Shown here: one piece after another, positions 12,588 to 23,340 of the stretch
How positions within the stretch are numbered: position 1 is the first letter of the stretch
Layout: each line of letters starts with the position of its first letter
Assembly: GCF_001704415.2 (NCBI RefSeq)
Contig: NC_030814.1
Location: 70,735,121 to 70,799,120, forward strand
Direction: 5' to 3'
Length of the DNA: 64,000 nucleotides
From: Capra hircus
Taxonomy: Eukaryota > Chordata > Mammalia > Artiodactyla > Bovidae
The notes under the pieces: model-generated
What the model was told of the DNA's origin: nothing
The model's input: the letters and a program-made list of their open reading frames with translations, nothing else
Databases searched by the model: none
Made by a program: the position numbers and the translations under genes

Positions 12588-13555
12588 ATGGTACCAGGAA
12601 ATGATACACAAAATTCAGGATTTCTTCTTCAGGGTTTATCAGTGGAACCAGAACTGCAACCATTCATATTTGGAATGTTCCTCTCCATGTATCTGATCAC
12701 TTTGTTTGGAAATTTGCTCATCATCCTGGCTGTCATTTCAGACTCCCATCTTCACACTCCCATGTACTTCTTCATCTCCAACTTATCCTTTATTGACGTC
12801 TGTTTCACTACCACAACCATCCTAAAGATGTTAATAAATATACAGATCCAGAGCAGAGTTATATCCTATGGAGGGTGCATCACCCAGATGTATTTTTACA
12901 TGCTGTTTGCAGCACTGGATGATTTTCTTTTGACTGTGATGGCCTGTGACCACTTCTTGGCCATCTGCCGCCCCCTGCACTACACAGTCATCATGACCCC
13001 TGGCTCTGTGGGCTGCTGGTGCTGGTGTGCTGGATCACTAGTGCCCTGCTCTCCTTGTTAGAAAGCTTACTGGTCTTACAGCTGTCCTTCTGTACAGACT
13101 TGGAAATCCCCCACTTTTTCTGTGAAATCAAACAGGTTGTACTACTTGCCTGTTGTGACACTTTTCTTAATGATGTTTTTATGTATTTTACAGCAGTGCT
13201 GTTGGGTGGTGGACCCCTGGCTGGTATTCTTTATTCTTACTCTAAGATAGTGTTCTCCATACATAGAATCTCATCACCTCAGGGAAAATATAAAGCATTT
13301 TCCACCTGTGTATCACACCTCTCGGTTGTCTTCCTATATTATTGTTCAAGCCTAGGAGTGTCCCTTAGCTCGGCTGCTACCCACAGCTCATACTCAAGTG
13401 CAACAGCCTCAGTGATGTACACTGTGGTCACACCCATGCTGAACCCCTTCATCTACAGTCTAAGAAATAAAGACATAAAGAGCGCTCTGAAAAAATTCTT
13501 TCAGATGGCAGTTATAAAAAGGAAAATTGTTCTGGATCTGAAGAATCATCCTTGA
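12588..13555 (+). pseudogene. OR7A-like olfactory receptor pseudogene (1-bp deletion)
   Basis: A single-exon class II odorant receptor of the OR7 family, broken by one frameshift. The start [11 protein letters not shown] carries an N-glycosylation site (NDT). TM1 has GNLLI, then LHTPMYFF and the conserved Cys in GGCITQMYF. The frame is lost near 12995: compared with the right copy, one A is missing in the codons for MNP (atgaacccc versus atgacccc). The correct frame resumes at 13019 and runs to 13555 with [25 protein letters not shown] and [16 protein letters not shown]. The DRY-type motif reads ACDHFLAIC, so the normally invariant Arg is His, a second likely damaging change. At the DNA level it is roughly 94 percent identical to the intact copy by eye. 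Confidence 0.95.
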
Positions 13556-13869
13556 AGAATGACTCCAAACCTTAAAACAAGGAATCCCTATTGTTTGATC
13601 AGATTGTGGGTGTTGAACTTGCTGTTTGTATTAATTTCTTAAATTTTCCATTTCTTTGATTTGAACACTTTAGACAATTTGTATACTCACTATTTTAAGT
13701 TTCCCCCTCTATCTGCTGATTTTTTGTTCATTTTCTTTTGTCCATTTTCCTACTTTTCCATTTTTATTTGTGCATTTTCCTACTTTCACGAAGCTTTTCC
13801 CAGCCTTGGAGAAGAAAGACTTGGAAATTTTGATTAATTTTGTGGTACAACATGCGTTAATTAAAGATA
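13556..13869 (+). other. 3' flank of the left OR7-like pseudogene
   Basis: AT-rich sequence that matches the flank of the right gene (35545-35874, reversed), including the stretch with ttcatttcttttgtccat-type repeats. I see no gene. It marks how far the duplication extends past the receptor. Confidence 0.6.
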
Positions 13870-14055
13870 ATTTTTCTCAAATGACATTTATTATCCTGAA
13901 TGATTTTAGAAGAACTATAAAAACTGGAAAATGAGTAATAAAATTTCAGTAAGTACATACATATCAATAATTACTTTAAGTGTCAGTGGAATAAATGATT
14001 CAATAAAGAGACATAAGGTAGCAGAGTGGATAAAAAAGCAGAGCCCATCTATATG

Positions 14056-14283
14056 CTGGGCTTCCCAGGTGGTGCACTAGTAAAGAAACTGCCTGCCAAT
14101 ACAGGAAATGTGGAAGATGTGAGTTCAATCCCTGGGTTGGAAAGATCACCTAGAGGAGGAAGTGGCAACCCACTCTGGTATTCTTGCCTGAAAAATTCCA
14201 TGGCCAGAGGAGCCTAGCAGGCTACAGTCCATGGGGTCACAAAGAGTCAGATATGACTGAGCAGCTTAGCACACATATCTATA
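14056..14283 (+). mobile_element. Bov-tA SINE shared by both duplication arms
   Basis: Full-length tRNA-BovA SINE from gggcttcccaggtgg to gcagcttagcacacat, flanked by atctatat on both sides. The other arm has a SINE at the same place in the L1 (35166-35393, opposite strand). The insertion therefore predates the duplication. Confidence 0.9.
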
Positions 14284-14526
14284 TATTGCATACAAGAGAC
14301 TAACTTCAGACTAAATTTTCACAAAGAATGAATTTAAGGGAATGGAAAAGGTATTTTATGCATATGAACATTATAAGGAAGGGGGATTGCAATATTCATA
14401 CCAGAAAAAATAGACTTTAAAGAAAATTTGTCTTTATTGCATAAGACAAAGGGTATTACATAATGTGAAAGGAATCAACACAAGAAGAGTACATACTAAA
14501 AATATTTGCTAACATATATATATCTA

Positions 14527-14716
14527 GGGCTTCCCTTGTGGCTCAGCTGGTAAAGAATCTGCCTGCAATGCAGGAGACCTGGGTTTGATCCTTGGGTTGG
14601 GAAGATCCCCTGGAGAAGGGAAAGGCTACCCATTCCAGTATTCTGGTTTGGCAAATTCCATGGACTGTAAAGTCCATGGGGTTGCAAAGAGTGAGCGACT
14701 TTTGCTTTGTATACCT
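14527..14716 (+). mobile_element. Bov-tA SINE, left arm only
   Basis: Starts gggcttcccttgtggctcag and ends near gagtgagcgacttttgc. The corresponding site in the right arm (about 34925-34945) has no SINE, so this copy arrived after the duplication. Confidence 0.9.
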
Positions 14717-14845
14717 AAGATAAGAGAAACTAAAGCATAAAGCAAATATTCACTTATATGAAGGGAAATATTAGCAATAATACAAGAACAACAGGAAATG
14801 TTAACAATTCATCTTCATCAATGAACTAATCATCTAGACAGCAAA

Positions 14846-14986
14846 TCACTAAAGAAACAGGGATTCTCCAGGCAAGAGTACTGGAGTGGGTTGCCATTTC
14901 CTTCTCCAGGGAATCTTCCCCACCCAGGGATCAAACCTGGGTCTTCCACATTGCAGGGAGACGCTTTAACCTTTGAGCCACCATAG
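14846..14986 (-). mobile_element. Bov-tA SINE, 5' part, left arm only
   Basis: Reads on the plus strand as ggattctccaggcaag through gggatcaaacctggg to ctttgagccacca, the reverse of the SINE head. The right arm has a SINE nearby (34526-34738), but its orientation relative to the duplicated segment is opposite and its flanks differ, so the two are independent insertions. Confidence 0.85.
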
Positions 14987-15955
14987 TTGTACTTAGTAAA
15001 TATATAAAGAACATTAAATTTAAAAAAAAAACAGTTTTTATAGTGCTTGTGGAGTATACGCCAAGGTAGATCCATGATAGCCCAAGTAACAAGTCTTCTC
15101 AAACTTAAAAGTATAGAAACTGCATCATGCATTTATGGAGCACAGTGATATGAAAGCAGAAATCAACTAAAGGAAACAAAATGAGAAAAACACAAACCTA
15201 TGGTGACTGAAAAGCATATAATAAAAAACCTAATGAGAAAATTAAGAAATCAAAGAGGAAATCAGGAAATATTTCTCAAAAAAAAATGAAAATGAGAGCA
15301 CAAATTTCCAAAATACGAGATACAGCAAAAACTTATGAGTGATTTTAATACCAACACAAGTGTACCTCAAGGAATAAGGATATTCTCATATAAATCACCT
15401 AAGTTACCATCCAAAGGAATTAGGAAAAGTAGAACAAAGAAAGCTCAGAGTCAGTAGAAGGAAATAGTGGTAGAAACTAAATGAAATAGACCAAAAATTG
15501 AAAAGATCAATAAAATCGAGAGCTTGATTTTTATAAAGGATAACCAACATTAACAAGCCTTCAACCAGGCTCAATAGGGAAAAAAAGAGCTAGGGAAAAG
15601 AAGTAAAACCATCACTATTTGGAGATGCCATAATACCAGAACATGACTAGAGTTTATCAATGTGGTGATGCAAAGTTAATATACAGAAATATCTTGCATT
15701 CCTATACACTCATTTTTCTTCAAAAGAAAAGAGGAAAAAAAGAAAAAAAAAGTAGCTGGAGGAATTTGGTTCTCTGATTTTAGAGTATACTACAAAGCTA
15801 CTATAATCTAAAGAGTATGGTGGTATCACAAAACAGAAATATAGATCAATGAAATGGGATTTAAATCCTGAACCAGGCACTTCTGGTAAACTAAGAAAAA
15901 GGAAGCAAGAATATACAATGGAGAAGAGATGGGCCCTTCAAAAAGTGGTGCTGGC

Positions 15956-16795
15956 CAGTCAGAATGGCTGCAGTCCAAAAGTCTGCAAACAATAAATGCT
16001 GGAGAGGGTGTGGAGAAAAGGGAACCCTCTTACACTGTTGGTGGGAATGCAAACTAGTACAACCACTATGGAGAACAGTGTCGAGATTCCTTAAAAATTT
16101 ACAAATAGAACTGCCATATGACCCAGCAATCCCACTGCTGGGCATACACACCAAGGAAACCAGAATTGAAAGAGACACATGTACCCCAATGTTCATTGCA
16201 GCACTGTTTATAATAGCCAGGACATGGAAACAACCTAGATGTCCATCAGCAGATGAATGGATAAGAAAGCTGTGGTACATATACACAATGGAGTATTACT
16301 CAACCATTAAAAAGAATACATTTGAATCAGTTCTAATGAGATGGATGAAACTGGAGCCTATTATTCAGAGTGAAGTAAGCCAGAAAGAGAAACACCAATA
16401 CAGTATACTAACACATATATATGGAATTTAGAAAGATGGCAATGATAACCCTGTATGCAAGACAGCAAAAGAGACACAGATGTATAGAATGGACTTTTGG
16501 ACTCTGAGGGAGAGGGAGAGGGTGGGATGATTTGGGAGAAGGCACTGAAACATGTATACTATCATGTAAGAAATGAATCGCCAGTCTATGTTCGATACAG
16601 GATACAGGCTGCTTGGGGCTGGTGCACAGGGATGATCCAGAGAGATGATATGGGGTGGGAGGTGGGAGAGGGGTTCAGGATTGGGAACTCATGTACACCC
16701 ATGGCGGATTCATGTCAATGTATGGCAAAACCAATACAGTATTGTAAAGTAAAATAAAGTAAAAATAAAAATTTTTTTAATAAATAAAAATAAAA
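15956..16795 (+). mobile_element. Bovine L1, 5'-truncated 3' end
   Basis: About 840 bp of L1 3' end: C-terminal ORF2 with the open frame 15964-16431 ([36 protein letters not shown]), then 3' UTR, then an A-rich end with several AATAAA-like signals at 16745-16795. The insertion begins right after aaaaagtggtgctgg. The second copy of that site lies not at the L1 poly(A) but 1 kb further on at 17836-17850, so the segment 16796-17840 moved with it. Confidence 0.92.
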
Positions 16796-17840
16796 CAAAC
16801 AACAAAGAAAACCAGGATTAAGGCTCTACATTACATTAGTAAGCGAATTCAGGTGAAAGGTACAGAGAAGGGCAGATAATACATACAGTAGTCTCTCTTC
16901 AAAGCAGGTACAGAGAGTCCTAACTTTGCATGGTAGCTTAGAACTACAAAAATGAATGTAAGTGTTCAAACCATGCAAAGAAATCTTAATAATCAACAGG
17001 GAAAATGATTTTTTTTCTATGATCCTTAAACATTTTTGCTATAAAATTAAAAACTTTCTTACAGCCTGTTGTAAATTTTTAGGGAATAAAAAATAGTGAA
17101 TATATTTATTTAGTATGCTGTATTTTAAAACATTAGAAACATTAACACAGTATTTGTTAAAAATATATAAGGAGGAATTTGGACAGTTCCTGCTTGTGTG
17201 TGCTAAGTCGCTTCAGTCGTATCTGATTTTTTGCAACCCAATAGACTGTAGCCCTCCAGGCTCCTCAGTCCATGGGAGTCTCCTGGCAAGAATACTGGAG
17301 TGGGTTGCCATGACCACTAGCGCCACCTGGGAAGCCCCTCAAAACTAGTGGAGACCTCACAGGAACCCATCACCCAACTAGTCACTCAGCTCACTCAGTT
17401 TGGTATGTTCATTGACACTCCCAGAAAGAGCTGGCTCTAAGTTTAAAGAGACGATAGATGAATTTTGTTTCTTGGGTCATTGTTCTAGAAGAGGTTATTT
17501 CTAGGGACGGAGTATATAAAATGAGATTCAACAAAAGAGAAAACTTAAGAATATTTTTAAAAATCTCGTCACTTTTTGAAAGCAATCTAATCAATGTTGA
17601 TAAAGTGGTTAATATCACTGTGTGGGAAGGTCTTCCCCAGAATATTCTGTTTTGTATTTATAGTGCTATGTTAAACCATTTATCAACATGTATCTCCTGG
17701 TATTTGTCGTCATGTTTAGTAGAACAAGGTAGTCATCTTATGCAAAGTTGATGTGTTCTTTGATAATATATTCAGTCATTTCAGAACTTCCATAGATATG
17801 TCCCTGCAATAAAGTTGATTTCTTTATTACAAAAAAAAAA
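16796..17840 (+). other. Probable L1 3'-transduced segment
   Basis: About 1.04 kb of non-L1 DNA between the L1 A-rich end and a second poly(A). It has an AATAAA at 17808-17813, then about 17 bases, then a run of 11 A (17831-17841), then a target-site duplication of the L1 insertion (aaaaatggtgctgg versus aaaaagtggtgctgg, one mismatch in 15). This is the signature of L1 read-through transcription that carried 3' flanking DNA. It includes a minus-strand Bov-tA SINE at 17193-17339. The remaining sequence is unrecognised, and the frames within it (17409-17618 -, 17458-17751 +) show no known product. Confidence 0.75.
17193..17339 (-). mobile_element. Bov-tA SINE inside the transduced segment
   Basis: Reads tgtgtgctaagtcgcttcag through cctggcaagaatactgg to gccacctgggaagcccc, the reverse complement of the SINE. 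Several internal blocks are missing. It may have been in the source locus or may have inserted later. Confidence 0.85.
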
Positions 17841-18919
17841 ATGGTGCTGGGAAAACTGGACATCTACATGTATAATTAGAAACATTACCTTGACACCCCA
17901 AGCATTCTTATTTTGAAGGTAGATACTGGAAATATGGCTTCCCAGATGGTTCAGTGGTAAAGAATCTGCCTATAATGCAGGAGACCTGTGTTCAATCCCT
18001 GGTTCTAGAAGATCCCCTGGAGAAGGAAATGGCAACCGGTTCCAATATTCTTGCCTGGAGAATCCCATAGATAGAGGAGCCTAGTAGGCTACAGTCCATG
18101 GGATCACAGGAGTCAGACATGACTTAGTGACTAAACCACCACCACCACCTAACACCATACACAAAAACAAACTATAAATAGATTAAATACTAAAATGTAA
18201 GGCCAGATAATATAAAAAAATCTTAGAGGGAAGCATAGGCAGAACACTCTCTGACATAAATCGCAATAAGATCTTTTTAGATTCATCTTATAGAGTAATG
18301 AAAATAAAAACAAAAATAAATAAGATCTAATTAAACTTTAAAACTTTTGCACATCAAAAGAGACTATAAAGAAAACAAAACAGCAATGCTCAGAATGGGA
18401 GAAAATATTTACACACAAAGCAGTTTATAAGGGATTAATCTCCAAAATATACAAAGAGCATATGCAGCTCAATTAAAAAAAAGAACAATCAAATCTCTCA
18501 GAAGACATAAATAGACATTTCTGCAATGAAGACAAACAAATGGCCAAAAAGCACATGAAAAAATGCTCAACATCACTAATTATTAGAGAAATGCAAATCA
18601 AAGCTACAATGAGATATCACCTCGCACTGGTCAGAATGGCTATCATCAAAAAAATCTACAAACAATAAATGATAGAGAGGGTGTGGAGAAAATGGAAATT
18701 TTCTATACCATTGGTGGGAATACAAATTGGTATAGCCACTATGAACTGTGTGAAGGTTTCCTGAAAAGCTAAAAATAGAACTATTGTATAACCCAGAAAT
18801 CCCATTCATGGGCATACATCTGAAGAAAACCATGTTTCAAAAAGATATTTACATCCCAATGTTCATTGCACCTCTGTTTGCAATAGTCAGGACTTAAAAG
18901 TAACTTAAATGTCCATCAA
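17841..18919 (+). mobile_element. Older L1 ORF2 3' part (continues from 15955)
   Basis: Resumes the same old L1 at tggtgctgggaaaactgg and continues through the C-terminal ORF2 region (atgatagagagggtgtgg near 18668) to atgtccatcaac at 18919, where a SINE is inserted. A further SINE lies at 17937-18150. Many stops, non-coding. Confidence 0.8.
17937..18150 (+). mobile_element. Bov-tA SINE
   Basis: Starts ggcttcccagatggttcag and ends at a short (ACC)n-like run, accaccaccaccacc, near 18150. Inserted in the old L1. Confidence 0.9.
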
Positions 18920-19149
18920 CGTGCTTCCCAAGTGGCACAGTGGTAAAGAATCAACCTGCCAATACAGGAGACATGAGAGACATGGGTTTAGTTCCCTGGT
19001 TGGGAAGATCCCCTGGAGTAGGAAATGGCAACACACTCTAGTATTCTTTCCTAGAAGGTTCCATGGTCAGAGGAGTCTGATGGCTACAGTCTTTGGGGTC
19101 ACAAAGAATCAAGACACGACTAAGCAACTGAACACATACACACTGGAAT
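18920..19149 (+). mobile_element. Bov-tA SINE with target duplication
   Basis: Starts gtgcttcccaagtggcac and ends with a CACATACACAC-like tail. The flanks gtccatcaac (18910-18919) and gtgaatcaac (19150-19159) form an imperfect target-site duplication within the old L1. Confidence 0.9.
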
Positions 19150-19166
19150 GTGAATCAACAGAGGAA

Positions 19167-19356
19167 CCAGCTCAGTTCAGTTCAGTCGCTCAGTCGTGTC
19201 CGACTCTTTGCGACCCCATGAATCGCAGCACGCCAGGCCTCCCTGTCCATCACCGACTCCCGGAGTTCACTCAGACTCGCGTTCATCGAGTCAGTGATGC
19301 CATCCAGCCATCTCATCCTCGGTCGTCCCCTTCTTCTCCTGCCACCAATCCCTCCC
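19167..19356 (-). mobile_element. BovB 3' end, left of the LTR insertion
   Basis: Minus-strand BovB 3' terminus with the cagttcagttcag tail and the gactctttgcgacccc block. It continues at 21321 after the LTR. The whole BovB (19167-22663) is flanked by agaggaa at 19160-19166 and 22664-22670, a 7-bp target duplication. Confidence 0.92.
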
Positions 19357-21320
19357 TGCCGAGGTCCAGCCCTGGTGGATCCAGGGTGATTCGAAGGTGG
19401 GGATGCAGTCCGGCGTCCTTGGAAATAACTTATTTAATTACAGATAGAGAGGGATTAGAAAATTAGCAGAGAAAAAGAGGCTGAATAACTTGGTTTACAT
19501 GGAATACCAATCACCACCTACGTATGCCACAGGCATCTTCCTGTTCTCCCGAAGGAGAGGAGGCACTGAGGCTCCCCCGGTCCGATCTTAGAAGCCCAGG
19601 CAAAATTAGCAGGCTTGGTGGGTATGCATGCACCAGATGGGAATTCGGCCAGGAAACAGTAGGAGAGAAAAAGAGGCTGAATAACTTGGTTTACGTGGGA
19701 TACCAATAAAATTCCAAGACAAGGAATTTGCACCATCTACATTGGGCCACCAGCACCACTTGAATATCGGAAGGTGCCCTTCCTTGGGCTCCTTCTCGGG
19801 TGGGCTTGAAAGCTAGAACAAGTAAGTAGACATGGCAAGCACCCACGCTCCAGATGGGAATTCAGCCAGAAAAACGGGGAGCAAGAAAGAAAAACATGGG
19901 GGAATCAGTCTTTCTGGAAACTGATCCCGATTTCTTTATTTTGGGGTCTGCTTATATACCTTTTGTCACACATAGGGACGAATATAGAGAAACGTGGGGG
20001 TCAGCAGTCCTGACTTTTATCAAAATCAGGGGCTTTACATAAAAAAAAGATCTTAGGGGTTTTACATCAGCTTCTGGGCATGAGGCCTGCTGACATTTTA
20101 CAACCCTTTCTTTCTGATAACCAAAAAACTTATTTTTTCCAAGGGTGTTTTTTCTTAAGCCAGGCACCATCCTCCAAATAAAGTTGCATTCCTATAGGGT
20201 GAGGGTGTAGTGAGTTACAATCAAGAAAGGAATTTATTTAACCCAAGGTTAACATGATTAATCTTAAAGGTTAGTACTTATTTCTCCCATATACTTAAAG
20301 GTTAATACTTATTTCTCCTATATGTTAGTTATATTCATTATAAGGGCAGGGAATATGGAGATTTAGCAGCAAACGTCAGCCCAACAAATGAAAATCCTTT
20401 CACCAATGTTCCCCTTAAGATCTGTTTAGTCTTAAGATAGTGATAAAGTTACATTTTTACATAGCAAGGACACAGTGATTTATAACAAAGTACAGTGACC
20501 TATTACAAAAGAGAAAATTCATTAACTCAAAAAGTCTAGTATTGCTAACCTTAAAAACTACTATATTTCCTTTTATATATTCCAAATACATTGATTAATA
20601 TATTCCCAGGTGCCTACGGATATGGAGGCCTGGCAGCAATCACTGACTCAACAATGAGAAAAGCCCTATGCTAATTAAGACTCTCAAAATACTCCAAACT
20701 CTCTGTGCTGTTTATGGTTGAGAGGTAGTAAACAATCATGTGCCTAGTGGCAGGAGTATGGATAATCCTGTCACACAAGCTAGTTTGCCAGCAGAGAGGT
20801 TTGACCTGAGACACCCCTGTCCCACCCAGGGCAGGGAATTAGCAGCAATTATTGGCACAACAAATGAAAAACCCTTCATCAATATAATTCCTAACCAACC
20901 CACTATACTAATAATTTCTAACTCCCCAAAAGAATTTGCCTTTAGTAAGTCTAAAACATCTCATGCCTCTCAGGTTGGGAGGCTGTGAACATTCACATGT
21001 GGCCAGATGAACCTATACATGCGGGCTAGATAACCTTCAGAGGAGTTCGTAAGTTGAAACACTCTTGTCACGCCCAGGAATTTTTATTGACTTGGAGCTG
21101 CACGTTTACTCCTTCTCTGAGAAACCGGTGGGGAACAGCCCCCCATAGAGTCAGAGGTGTAGGCGAGAGCATGAAACAGTAAAGTAGATAGACTCTGGTT
21201 TTGAGGGTAGATGCTCGGGAGCAGGGGGTTTCCTGAGGCTTGATCACGCCTTTGCAAATGCCAAGCCTCCTTCCTCATGACCATTGCCATGGGCGGAGTT
21301 CCTCACGCTGGCTCCTGGCA
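19357..21320 (-). mobile_element. Long ERVK-type (class II) LTR, probably solo
   Basis: A 1964-bp element that starts TG and ends CA, flanked by a perfect 6-bp duplication, cctccc, at 19351-19356 and 21321-21326. It splits a BovB. It is homologous to the 1317-bp LTR at 53638-54954, read in the opposite direction. On the minus strand a TATATAAG box (19958-19951) is followed within 20 bases by AATAAA (19940-19935), as in class II LTRs whose poly(A) signal lies in U3. It is longer than its relative because of internal duplications: a 30-base block recurs 195 bp apart (19469 and 19664), and a second diverged repeat involves about 20360 and 20850. I found no gag, pol or env, so it is called a solo LTR. 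Confidence 0.8.
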
Positions 21321-22663
21321 CCTCCCAGCATCAAAGTCTTTTCCAATGAATCAACTCTTCGCATGAGGTGGCCAAAGTACTGGAGTTTCAGCTTCAGCAT
21401 CATTCCTTCCAAAGAAACCCCAGGGCTGATCTCCTTCAGAATGGACTGGTTGGATCTCCTTGCAGTCCAAGGGACTCTCAAGAGTCTTCTCCAACACCAC
21501 ACTTCAAAAGCATCAGTTCTTCAGTGCTCAGCCTTCTTCACAGTCCAACTTTCATATCCATACATGACCACTGGAAAAACCACAGCCTTGACTAGCGGAC
21601 CTTAGTCGGCAAAGTAGTGTCTCTGCTTTTGAATATGCTATCTAAGTTGGCCATAACTTTTCTTCCAAGGAGTAAGCGTCTTTTAATTTCATGGCTGCAA
21701 TCACCATCTGCAGTGATTTTGGAGCCCCCCAAAAATAAAGTCTGACACTCTTTCCCCATCCATTTGCCCTGAAGTGATGGGACTGGATGCCATGATCTTC
21801 GTTTTCTGAATGTTGAGCTTTAAGCCAACTTTTTCACTCTCCTCTTTCACTTTCATCAAGAGGCTTTTTAGTTCCTCTTCACTTTCTGCCATAAGGGTCG
21901 TGTTATCTGCATATCTGAGGTTATCAATATTTCTCCCAGCAGTCTTGATTCCAGCTTGTGTTTCTTCCAGTCCAGCGTTTCTCATGATGTACTCAGCATA
22001 TAAGTTAAATAAGCAGGGTGACAATATACAGCCTTGATGTACTCCTTTTCCTATTTGGAACCAGTCTGTTGTTCTATGTCCAGTTCTAACTGTTGCTTCC
22101 TGACCTGCATACAGATTTCTCAAGAGGCAGGTCAGGTGGTCTGGTATTCCCATCTCTCTCAGAATTTTCCACAGTTTATTGTGATCCACACAGTCAAAGG
22201 CTTTGGCATAGTCAATAAAGCAGAAATAGATGTTTTTCTGGAACTCTCTTGCTTTTTCCATGATCCAGCGGATGTTGGCAATTTGATCTCTGGTTCCTCT
22301 GCCTTTTCTAAAACCAACTTGAACATCAGGAAGTTCACGGTTCACGTATTGCTGAAGCCTGGCTTGCAGAATTTTGAGCATTACTTTACTATCATGTGAG
22401 ATGAGTGCAATTGTGCGGTAGTTTGAGCATTCTTTGGCATTGCCTTTCTTTGGGATTGGAATGAAAACTGACATTTTCCAGTCCTGTGGCCACTGCTGAG
22501 TTTTCCAAATTTGTTGGCATATTGAGTGCAGCACTTTCACAGCATCATCTTTCAGGATTTGAAATAGCTCTACTGGAATTCCATCACCTCCACTAGCTTT
22601 GTTTGTAGTGATACTTTCTAAGGCCCGCTTGACTTCACATTCCAGGATGTCTGGCTCTAGATG
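21321..22663 (-). mobile_element. BovB, reverse-transcriptase part, right of the LTR
   Basis: Continues the minus-strand BovB after the LTR. The open frame 22729-21701 (342 aa) covers the region from LEPDILECEVKRALESI through the reverse transcriptase (FIDYAKAFDCVDHNKLWKIL, FQIGKGVHQGCILSPCLFN) to MASSPITSG. The catalytic motif reads YADN instead of YADD. The first roughly 20 residues of that frame come from the adjacent L1 antisense, not from BovB. The rest of the C-terminal part is open at 21502-21275. 5'-truncated at 22663. Confidence 0.93.
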
Positions 22664-23010
22664 AGAGGAATGGATAACAAAATTGGTACATGTATACAAT
22701 GGAATACTACTCAGCCAAAAAAGGAACAAATCTGAGTCAATTGTAGTGAGGTGGATTAGCTTACATCTTGTTATATAGAATTAAGTAACTTGCAAAGACA
22801 AAAGCAAATATTGTATATTAACACATATACATGGGATCTTAAGAAATGATATTGATGAACCTATCTGCAGGGAAGGAATGAAGATGCAGATATAGAGAAT
22901 GGACTTGTGGACACAGTGGAGGTAGGAGACGGTGGGGCAAATTGTGAATGTAGCACTGACATGTATACACTACCATGTGTAAGATAGATAGATAGTGGGA
23001 AGATGCTACA
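22664..23010 (+). mobile_element. Older L1, 3' end (continues from 18919)
   Basis: Resumes agaggaatggataac and runs through the end of ORF2 (aatggaatactactcagcc) and a 3' UTR with gacttgtggacacagtgg to a gatagatagatag run near 22985-23000. It ends the L1 that begins near 13870, giving a nested stack about 9 kb long. Confidence 0.78.
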
Positions 23011-23340
23011 CATATTTTTTGAAAGTTTCCTTCCAGACAGGAAATGACTCTTTTAGGCCTCTTGTTTCTTATCCATAAATAGGGAAATTCCACTGATGTA
23101 ATAGAATAGGTGTATTAATTAAGAGCAGCTGTGACTAAGTCCGAGGTATGCACTTACTTAGCTCAATGTGACATCAGAGGACCATAGGGACAGAAAGTCC
23201 AGCATTGCCCTGCCACCAGGACATGGAGTTGTGATCTTTCAGGGACATCTCCTCGCAAGAATCACACATGGAACAGGATATTTGAGAATCCACTGATCTA
23301 GTCTGTGTTGTACTCAGGGACATACATTTGACCCCTCACA
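23011..23340. other. Unassigned intergenic sequence
   Basis: About 330 bases between an L1 3' end and a BovB. I recognise no repeat or exon in it. Confidence 0.4.

Larger units (their letters stand above)
13870..15955 (+). mobile_element. Older L1 (ORF2) with SINE insertions, left arm
   Basis: Plus-strand degenerate L1. The start of ORF2, coding for the VNGLNAPTKR-like region before the endonuclease, is recognisable near 13960-14050, and ORF2 continues to 15955. Three SINEs interrupt it (14056-14283, 14527-14716, 14846-14986). It matches the minus-strand L1 at 34140-35545 up to about 15345. At 15955 a younger L1 is inserted, and the same element continues at 17841 with tggtgctgggaaaactgg, which is exactly the L1 text expected next. 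Confidence 0.8.

Noticed and set aside
14527..14600. tRNA-like sequence at SINE heads
   Set aside because: These are the tRNA-derived heads of Bov-tA and CHR SINEs, found many times here. No intact tRNA gene was seen.
19524..20988. Short frames inside the 19357-21320 LTR
   Set aside because: No gag, pol or env motif; LTR U3/U5 sequence is not expected to code here.
21810..22399. Plus-strand frames 21810-22037 and 22034-22399
   Set aside because: They are the antisense shadow of the minus-strand BovB reverse transcriptase. The same peptides recur opposite every BovB copy, for example at 23336-23802 and 44371-45077.
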